Of a stretch of 64,000 bases of DNA, positions 59,014 to 64,000 are shown one piece after another. The notes under the pieces are model-generated. The model was not told the DNA's origin. It saw only the letters and a list, made by a program, of their open reading frames with translations, and searched no databases. How positions within the stretch are numbered: position 1 is the first letter of the stretch; every line of letters begins with the position of its first letter. The stretch is from contig NZ_CAJJWO010000008.1 in NCBI RefSeq assembly GCF_905196875.1, positions 61,959 through 125,958 on the forward strand. The letters run 5' to 3'. Both the position numbers and the translations under genes were made by a program. Source of the DNA: an uncultured Parabacteroides sp. Lineage in GTDB: Bacteria; Bacteroidota; Bacteroidia; Bacteroidales; Tannerellaceae.

Positions 59014-60792
59014 TTAGTTCAGTATCACACCACTGTTATTCGTTGGGTTCTGTGTCAACGTACTGCCGCTGGGGTAGGAGTTGATTGCTGTTTGCGGAAT
59101 ATAGAATGTAACGCGGTATTCTGTAGCCGGTATATCTTCCATAGCAGAATGCGGACCGGGATAATGGCGGGTCAGTGTTTCGCCATTGCGGAATACGTCG
59201 AAACTGCGTTCAGCCTGATAAGCCAATTCCAGCTGGCGTTCTTTATCGATTAGCGCCGATGCGGTGTTTGCATCCAAAGAAGCATAACCGGCTCCTGGAA
59301 TAGAACGTTCGCGGATAGTATTCAGGTCGCTCAATGCTTCGCCGTAACGTCCCAGTTTTGCATACGCTTCTGCACGGTTCAGATAGATTTCACCTAGGCG
59401 TGAGATGATTGGAGAGTGCAGGTGAGAGTCTTCGCCTTCACGTGAACATTTTGTTATATAGAACTCCGGATAGACGCGGTTCAAAGTCATTTGATAATCG
59501 ATTACACCGGTATAGGTTTCCCCGTCGGAGTATTTGATCGAGTAGATTTGTTGCGATTCGTCTACTGCAGTCATCGGATAGATCTTTTCTGTTCCGTCGA
59601 CAGTTTCGGTACAATTATATTGGTTGCCGTTTTTGTTTAATGTGGCCTGTACGTAGTTGAAGTTTGTATGTTCTCCGTTAGTATTATAAACCTTCTTAAT
59701 GAAGCGGAACACTTCTGTGTAGTTGCCGCTATCATCTACTACATATTGCGGTTCGATAAAGTTTGCACGTGCATCTACAATCTTCTTCCGATCTGGACGC
59801 CAGTCGTTGCGGCCTGTTTCGTTTAGCAGATCGATATATTTGGCGCTAGCGAACATTTCACCCCAACCCATACCGCCGATATTGGCATACATACCACCGA
59901 TCCCATAATAATGATCGAAGCCGGAGAATTCGGATGCTACCCGTTTAACCACGAAGATGGATTCTTTATTGTTTTCCGGTACATAGGTGTTGTAGTTAAG
60001 AAATTCTTCGCGTGGTAGCAACTGATAGTCTCCCGAGTTGATAACTTGTGTCGCATAGTAGACAGCAGAGTCGGCATATTGCGTGTTTGGATTTGAGTAT
60101 GTTCCACTCATATACAGGTAGATACGTGATAGCATAGCCTGGGCTGCACCTTTCGATGCGTATGCCGGACCATCGTTGATGCTCAGCATACTTTCAGCTT
60201 TACGCAAGTCGGCAATAGCTTGGGCATAACTTTGTGTTACGGTAGCACGGTCGGGCAATTGGAGATTGTTTAGATCGTCAGGAGTTCCATTAACGATGGG
60301 GACACCCAGGTTTTTGTCTGGCGCTTGGTAGTAAGGGCGGGCGAAAGCACGGGTCAGATAGAAATACATCATTCCGCGGATGTAGTAACATTCCCCTAGT
60401 TTGTTATCAATTTCTGCACTTTGTCCCTCTTCGATCATTTTGATGATGTTAGAGGTTTGGGCAACTGCTTTGTAACCATAGTCCCAGAAGTTTTGTAATC
60501 GATAGTTGTTGGCCGTACGTGCATAAGAAATGAATTCATAAAAAGCATCGGTAGAAGAACCGCGGATCATCATATTGTCACCGGCATATTCCCCGAGTCG
60601 GTGCATCGGGTCAGACCATGTTTTCAGTTGGGCATACGCACCACGCACTAAACCATCGAGGGCAGTATTCGGATCCGAAGTAATATCTTCGGCTGCCATG
60701 CTTCCATTTGGCAAACGTTCGACATCGCAAGAGGTCAACAGTGTTCCTATGCAGATGGTTGCCAGAAAGAATTTCTTTATATTATTTTTCAT
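59014..60792 (-). CDS. SusD/RagB-family nutrient-binding outer membrane lipoprotein
   Basis: 592 residues with a lipoprotein signal (lipobox LLTSC, Cys about 22). The SusD_RagB layout is visible. An N-terminal SusD-like helical region (about 30-230) contains IRGMMYFYLTRAFARPYYQ. The C-terminal SusD domain has SRLGEIYLNRAEAYAKLGRYGEALSDLNTIRERS near 465, then ERQLELAYQAERSFDVFRNGE. It caps the SusC barrel to capture a glycan or peptide ligand. It follows susC by 15 nt on the same strand. The ligand is unknown because no hydrolase gene is within the window. Confidence 0.93.
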   Translation of the reverse strand: MKNNIKKFFLATICIGTLLTSCDVERLPNGSMAAEDITSDPNTALDGLVRGAYAQLKTWSDPMHRLGEYAGDNMMIRGSSTDAFYEFISYARTANNYRLQNFWDYGYKAVAQTSNIIKMIEEGQSAEIDNKLGECYYIRGMMYFYLTRAFARPYYQAPDKNLGVPIVNGTPDDLNNLQLPDRATVTQSYAQAIADLRKAESMLSINDGPAYASKGAAQAMLSRIYLYMSGTYSNPNTQYADSAVYYATQVINSGDYQLLPREEFLNYNTYVPENNKESIFVVKRVASEFSGFDHYYGIGGMYANIGGMGWGEMFASAKYIDLLNETGRNDWRPDRKKIVDARANFIEPQYVVDDSGNYTEVFRFIKKVYNTNGEHTNFNYVQATLNKNGNQYNCTETVDGTEKIYPMTAVDESQQIYSIKYSDGETYTGVIDYQMTLNRVYPEFYITKCSREGEDSHLHSPIISRLGEIYLNRAEAYAKLGRYGEALSDLNTIRERSIPGAGYASLDANTASALIDKERQLELAYQAERSFDVFRNGETLTRHYPGPHSAMEDIPATEYRVTFYIPQTAINSYPSGSTLTQNPTNNSGVILN

Positions 60793-60807
60793 ATATACTT
60801 TGCTTGT

Positions 60808-63800
60808 TTAGAATGTTAAATTAAGACCGAACATAAATTTACGAGTAGAAGGATAAACCGAAGGGCCGGCAGAACCGATAGCGGAGATTGTTCCGTCGTC
60901 GTTAGTTTTAGCCGGAATTTCCGGATCTACACCCGAATAGCCAGTAACCGTGAACAGGTTTTCACCAGCAAAGAAGATACGCATATTCTGGATGTAATAT
61001 TTCGGGAGGCTGAGGTTGTAGCCTATTGTCAATGAACGCAACTTAAGGAAGTCGCTGTCTTCCAGGTAGCGGGTGGAAGCACTGTTTGCTTTTGATTGGT
61101 TGTTGTAAGAAGCAACAGGGTGTGTAGCGATATCTCCCGGTTTTTCCCAGCGACTCCAACCGTCTTTCAGCTTCATCTGGTTACGGTCGGTATAGGTACC
61201 ATCAGCATCATATTCCTGACGGGAATAGTTATAAATCTTACCTCCGATAGAGAAGCCGAACACGGCACTCAGGTCAATATTCTTCCAGCTTAATGAGGTA
61301 TTGAATCCACCGAATAGTTTCGGGGTAGATGGTTTGCAGATTACCTGGTCGGCTTCTGCATATTGTTCTGTAATGACACGGCTACCGTCTTCTGCAGTCG
61401 TATACCATTGCGGAGCACCTGTTTCCGAATTGACACCTGCCCATTCTTTCATATAGAAGGCGTCACTACTGTAACCTACCTTCAAAATTTTATCTGCTTC
61501 ACCAGCAATACCGATACCGCCCCCTACAATGATTTCCATATCAGGATCGTCTCCATACAGTTTTTCTACGGTATTTTTGTTATGTCCCAGATTAGCTTCA
61601 AGGCTCCAGTTCCAGTCTTTAGTACGGATGATATCACCACCGATTGTTAACTCGATACCTTTGTTGCTGATTTCGCCCACATTTTGCCAGCGGCTGGTTA
61701 CGCCGGTAAGACCGGATAGCGGTGTTTTATAAAGTACATCACTCGTATACTTATTATAGTAGTCGAATACGATACGCAGACGATTGTCGAATAGGTTGGC
61801 ATCTACACCGATACCGAATGTTCCAGTTTCTTCCCAAGTTAGATTCGGATTACCGACTTGACTGATTAAAGTAGCTGGTATTCCGTCGTAATTTGCCGAA
61901 ATGGAATAAAGTGCATATTGCGGATAATATTCACCCGGACGGTTACCCATGATGCCATATGAAGCACGCAGCTTCAATGCATCTATCCAATTAACTTTAA
62001 ACCAGTTCTCCCGGTGGATATTCCAGCCGGCACTGACAGAATAGAAGTTTCCGTAGCGGGCGTCAGTTCCGAAGTTGGACGCACCGTCACGTCGGAGAGA
62101 AAGTTCGGCTACGTAGCGGTTGTCATACGCATAGTTACCACGGAAGAAATAGGATTGAACGGCCGATTCAGTCAGGCTTCCTCCTACCTTTTCCGGTAAG
62201 GCTGTTACATCCAGAACTTCAAAACCTGGAGCAAATCCTGTACCTATTGCTTTAGTTGCTTTTCCTTGATAGTCTTTGAATTCGTAAGCTAACACTGCAT
62301 CAATCGAGTGTTTGCCGAACATTTTGTTGAAGTTCAATAATTGGTTGGTGTAGCGTCGAGTCGTATTACTTTGGTATTCCTCAATACGACCGTTTACGCC
62401 GGATGCTCCGTTACTGCGTGGATCGCTATAGGAATGGTAGTAGTAATTGGTGTATTGGTAGCTGTTTACAGAACGGAATGTCAACCAATCTGTAAACTTG
62501 ATATCAAAGTCCAGATTACCAAGGAACTCATAGGTCTTGTAATCCGTATGATTGCCATACGAAAGATCGTTTAGGTAGTTTGTTTGCTGGCTGTTGACCC
62601 ATCCCTGATATCGGTCGGGCACCAATTCGCCCTTCTCATTATAAGGGCTATCCCACGGAAGCATGGAGTACATGGCTGTAACGGAATATTGTGCATCTTC
62701 TACCGTACGCATGGCTCCAGATAAAGATGGTTTTACAGTTAACCATTTGAAAGGCTTATAGTTGGTGCGATAGCGGAAAGTGTAGCGTGAATAGTCATAT
62801 CCTTTCACAGCTCCCTCTTCGTCATAGTATCCGATAGAAAAAAACGAATTTAACTGGTCGTTACCTCCGGCAAGTGAGATATTATAATCCTGTGTAAAAC
62901 CGGATTGTGTGGCCAGATCCCACCAATCGAAATTGGAGTTACGCAATTCCGAGTTCCAGCGAGGGAAAGCAACCATTTCCGGATTGTTGAAAGAGGCGTA
63001 GTAGTCATATAGTTCCGCTCCATTCATCATTTCCAGTTTCCCGTTGTTCAACGTGCTGATACCTAGTTTGGCAGAAGCGTTTATCTGTATCTTGCCGCTC
63101 TTGGCCGCTTTGGTTGTAATAAGGATAACACCGTTTGCCCCTTCCGAACCATAGATGGCGGTAGAAGCAGCATCCTTCAGGATAGTCATAGTTTCAATGT
63201 CCGAAGGATTCAGTAATCCGGCACCGTCTCCAACGATCACACCGTCGATTACCCAAAGTGGAGCTGTTGAACCACTTAATGTCGCTTTACCGCGTACCAC
63301 AACTGCACCGCTTGAACCCGGCTGTCCGGAACCCGGGGCTACGTACACTCCTGATACCTTACCATTCAGCATGTTTTCAACTGAAGGTGTTGTAATGTCG
63401 GTCAGTTTCTCTTCTTTCAGGGTTTGCAAAGCACCCGTTAAACTTTCTTTTTTCTGTACGCCGTAACCAACAATTACAACTTCTTCCAAAGTCTTGGAAT
63501 CTTCTTTCAGGTCGATCTTGATATTTGCCTGTCCGGTATAAGGAATCTCCTGCGTGATGTAACCGACGAAAGATACCTGAATGATGTCTCCGCGTTTTAG
63601 GCCTTCTAAAACAACCTTACCGTTGGTGTCGGATACATTGCCTGTTGTTGTCCCCTTCACGATCACAGATGCTCCGGTTACAGGGCCTAGGGCATCTTCC
63701 ACAACACATGTCACTCTTCCTGTTTGTTGGGAAATACTGGTATTAGGCTCTGCCGGGGTAGTTCCTGCAAAAGTTGTTCTTGGGGAAGCTAATGTTCCCA

Positions 63801-63840
63801 CCAGTAGAATAAAGCTAACTAAGTTTAATTTTTTTCGCAT
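60808..63840 (-). CDS. SusC/RagA-family TonB-linked outer membrane protein
   Basis: 1010 residues. Signal peptide to about residue 25, then a CarboxypepD_reg-like domain (about 40-115; GRVTCVVEDALGPVTGASVIVKG), a TonB box EEVVIVGYG near 118 and a plug domain (about 128-245). The plug has SSGAVVVRGKATLSG, DGVIVGDGAG, the LKDAASTAIYGSEGANGVILI block and the SusC signature. A 22-strand barrel follows, ending in the aromatic FGLNLTF. It imports the ligand delivered by SusD, using TonB energy. The pair is transcribed leftward with a roughly 130-nt leader. No regulator is next to it in view, though one may lie beyond the right edge. Confidence 0.95.
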   Translation of the reverse strand: MRKKLNLVSFILLVGTLASPRTTFAGTTPAEPNTSISQQTGRVTCVVEDALGPVTGASVIVKGTTTGNVSDTNGKVVLEGLKRGDIIQVSFVGYITQEIPYTGQANIKIDLKEDSKTLEEVVIVGYGVQKKESLTGALQTLKEEKLTDITTPSVENMLNGKVSGVYVAPGSGQPGSSGAVVVRGKATLSGSTAPLWVIDGVIVGDGAGLLNPSDIETMTILKDAASTAIYGSEGANGVILITTKAAKSGKIQINASAKLGISTLNNGKLEMMNGAELYDYYASFNNPEMVAFPRWNSELRNSNFDWWDLATQSGFTQDYNISLAGGNDQLNSFFSIGYYDEEGAVKGYDYSRYTFRYRTNYKPFKWLTVKPSLSGAMRTVEDAQYSVTAMYSMLPWDSPYNEKGELVPDRYQGWVNSQQTNYLNDLSYGNHTDYKTYEFLGNLDFDIKFTDWLTFRSVNSYQYTNYYYHSYSDPRSNGASGVNGRIEEYQSNTTRRYTNQLLNFNKMFGKHSIDAVLAYEFKDYQGKATKAIGTGFAPGFEVLDVTALPEKVGGSLTESAVQSYFFRGNYAYDNRYVAELSLRRDGASNFGTDARYGNFYSVSAGWNIHRENWFKVNWIDALKLRASYGIMGNRPGEYYPQYALYSISANYDGIPATLISQVGNPNLTWEETGTFGIGVDANLFDNRLRIVFDYYNKYTSDVLYKTPLSGLTGVTSRWQNVGEISNKGIELTIGGDIIRTKDWNWSLEANLGHNKNTVEKLYGDDPDMEIIVGGGIGIAGEADKILKVGYSSDAFYMKEWAGVNSETGAPQWYTTAEDGSRVITEQYAEADQVICKPSTPKLFGGFNTSLSWKNIDLSAVFGFSIGGKIYNYSRQEYDADGTYTDRNQMKLKDGWSRWEKPGDIATHPVASYNNQSKANSASTRYLEDSDFLKLRSLTIGYNLSLPKYYIQNMRIFFAGENLFTVTGYSGVDPEIPAKTNDDGTISAIGSAGPSVYPSTRKFMFGLNLTF

Positions 63841-63937
63841 GGAAATTTAGATTAAAAATAATATTTGATGTTTAAATATTCTCATCCCATGAACCAAAAC
63901 GGTGTTTTCCATTTAGATTTGGTGTTTAGGATTTATG

Positions 63938-63983
63938 TAAACCACAGTTCTTATGGAACTATGGTTTATTTGTGGCAAATATA
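63938..63983 (-). promoter_or_regulatory. susC promoter edge and 5' leader stem-loop
   Basis: On the minus strand TATATTTG (63983-63976) matches the -7 consensus; its -33 partner would lie beyond the right edge. Just downstream, 63968-63938 folds into a 13-bp stem with one mismatch (TAAACC…GGTTTA) and a 5-nt loop. The start near 63969 would place the hairpin at the very 5' end of the message. Confidence 0.55.
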
Positions 63984-64000
63984 TGAAATATTTATTTAAT

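Overview
This 64 kb window is chromosomal DNA from a gut Bacteroidales, most likely Parabacteroides. The evidence is a SusC/SusD pair at the right end, an N-succinyl/N-acetylornithine carbamoyltransferase in place of ordinary ArgF, DUF4270, DUF4476 and HU-HIG families, and many promoters of the Bacteroidetes form (TTTG or TTG, about 20 nt, then TAnnTTTG). No rRNA and no CRISPR array was seen.

Layout. 1-10 kb: end of a probable 6-bladed beta-propeller gene, an AMP-forming acyl-CoA ligase, a tiny Glu/Ala lipoprotein, a TonB-receptor-like barrel, an NDH-2 dehydrogenase, ApbE, ArgF' and a hybrid histidine kinase. 10-15.4 kb: a TolC-family gene remnant, then the minus-strand operon XRE-cupin regulator, acyl-CoA synthetase, proB, proA. 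15.5-24.3 kb: small AraC-type protein, tRNA-Gly and tRNA-Tyr, ribH, a TPR protein, recF-dciA, and the dCMP deaminase / S41 protease / 5-FTHF cycloligase cluster, then an M3 peptidase. 24.7-31.6 kb: glycogen locus (debranching enzyme, GT4 glycogen synthase-like protein, GH57, plus a half-length GT5 protein). 31.7-36.8 kb: panC, panD, MATE pump, ffh, folD, tRNA-His. 36.9-40.9 kb: tandem GNAT, RluA with a long N-terminal extension, BamE/DUF4476 lipoprotein, SDR pseudoenzyme.

41-47 kb is the accessory part. A divergent HU-HIG / VapE-like ATPase pair has 23-bp iteron-like repeats between the genes. Next comes a decayed mobilizable element (DUF3987 fragment, truncated tyrosine recombinase, frameshifted excisionase-like gene) whose hipBA toxin-antitoxin module is still intact and has a 16-bp inverted-repeat operator candidate.

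47-58 kb returns to housekeeping genes: mnmE, a DUF362 ferredoxin-like protein, an AAA ATPase, nitroreductase, rpiA, the TPR-PD40 / NfeD / FloA / uridine phosphorylase operon, ttcA and a DUF486 membrane protein. The gap at 58.07-59.01 kb holds a nested palindrome about 580 bp long, with a perfect 64-bp core, which I consider the most unusual non-coding object here. The window ends with a minus-strand SusC/SusD pair whose leader begins with a stem-loop.

The best candidates for something new are the 580-bp nested palindrome and the iteron-flanked HU-HIG/VapE pair. Both rest on direct reading of the sequence; their functions are inferred. Family assignments come from recognition of motifs, not from database searches.
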